The translations under genes and the position numbers were made by a program. A model generated the notes under the pieces. That model made no database searches. It was not told the origin of the DNA and saw only the letters and a program-made list of their open reading frames with translations. From Boseongicola sp. (GTDB taxonomy: Bacteria; Pseudomonadota; Alphaproteobacteria; Rhodobacterales; Rhodobacteraceae), in contig JAPPCV010000056.1 of NCBI GenBank assembly GCA_028824715.1, positions 1 through 64,000 on the forward strand: a DNA stretch of 64,000 bases, given 5' to 3'. Each line of letters starts with the position of its first letter. The stretch's first letter is position 1. Below, piece after piece: positions 63,539 to 64,000 of the stretch.

Positions 63539-64000
63539 ATGAGGTTCACGATTGCCTGGCTCAAGGAGCATCTTGAAACCACCGCTGCGGTTGAAGAGAT
63601 CGCAGAGGTCCTGACCGACATCGGCCTTGAGGTGGAAGAGATCGTGAATCCTGCAGACCGGCTGCAGGACTTCACGCTTGGCAGGGTCTTGAAGGCCGAA
63701 AAGCATCCCGACGCCGACAGGTTGCGCGTCTGTGACGTCGAGACCGACCGAGGCGTCAGGCAGATCATTTGTGGCGCGCCCAACGCACGCGAGGGGATCA
63801 CGGTCGTTGTTGCACATTCCGGCACCTACGTTCCGGGCATCGACACGACCATCCAGGTCGGGAAGATCAGGGGCGTGGAGAGCCATGGCATGATGTGCTC
63901 CGAGCGCGAAATGGAGCTCTCCGACGAACATGACGGGATCATCGAGTTGCCGTCGGGCAAGGTGGGCGAGCGCTTCGTCGACTGGCTTGCAGTGAATGAC
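63539..64000 (+). CDS. pheT: phenylalanyl-tRNA synthetase subunit beta (N-terminus; truncated by window edge)
   Basis: MRFTIAWLKEHLETTAAVEEIAEVLTDIGLEVEEIVNPADRLQDFTLGRVLKAEKHPDADRLRVCDVETDRG...GIESHGMMCSEREMEL-like text; follows pheS. Confidence 0.93.
   Translation, partial: MRFTIAWLKEHLETTAAVEEIAEVLTDIGLEVEEIVNPADRLQDFTLGRVLKAEKHPDADRLRVCDVETDRGVRQIICGAPNAREGITVVVAHSGTYVPGIDTTIQVGKIRGVESHGMMCSEREMELSDEHDGIIELPSGKVGERFVDWLAVND

Overview
This is a high-GC, gene-dense chromosomal window. Gene content and synteny (hisSZG, argH-lysA-DUF4175, mcl1, DUF1244-pyk, rpmI-rplT-pheST) point to an alphaproteobacterium, probably Rhodobacterales-like. I saw no IS elements, prophage, CRISPR arrays, rRNA or convincing tRNA. 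The accessory content falls into these blocks: (i) about 11-28 kb, a dense organophosphate/phosphate acquisition region with ugpBAEC, a PhnCDE-type ABC system plus a HAD-IIA phosphatase and DeoR regulator, a divergent Na/Pi symporter, then an Fbp/Afu-type ABC system facing an inositol-monophosphatase-family enzyme; (ii) about 39.6-44.3 kb, a polyol/sugar ABC plus SDR plus medium-chain dehydrogenase cassette, sitting where I would expect ftsEX from recalled synteny; (iii) about 49-52.8 kb, a coxSLM-type molybdenum hydroxylase with the form II motif AYRGAGR; (iv) about 53.1-54.1 kb, two tandem small tail-anchored paralogues of unknown function, with a possible third remnant between them; (v) about 54.5-58.6 kb, mcl1 divergent from a D-glutamate/D-amino-acid operon (DUF1611 dgcN, dgcA, D-amino-acid transaminase). 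All calls come from reading the supplied translations and DNA. No database search was run. Family names are from recall of conserved motifs.
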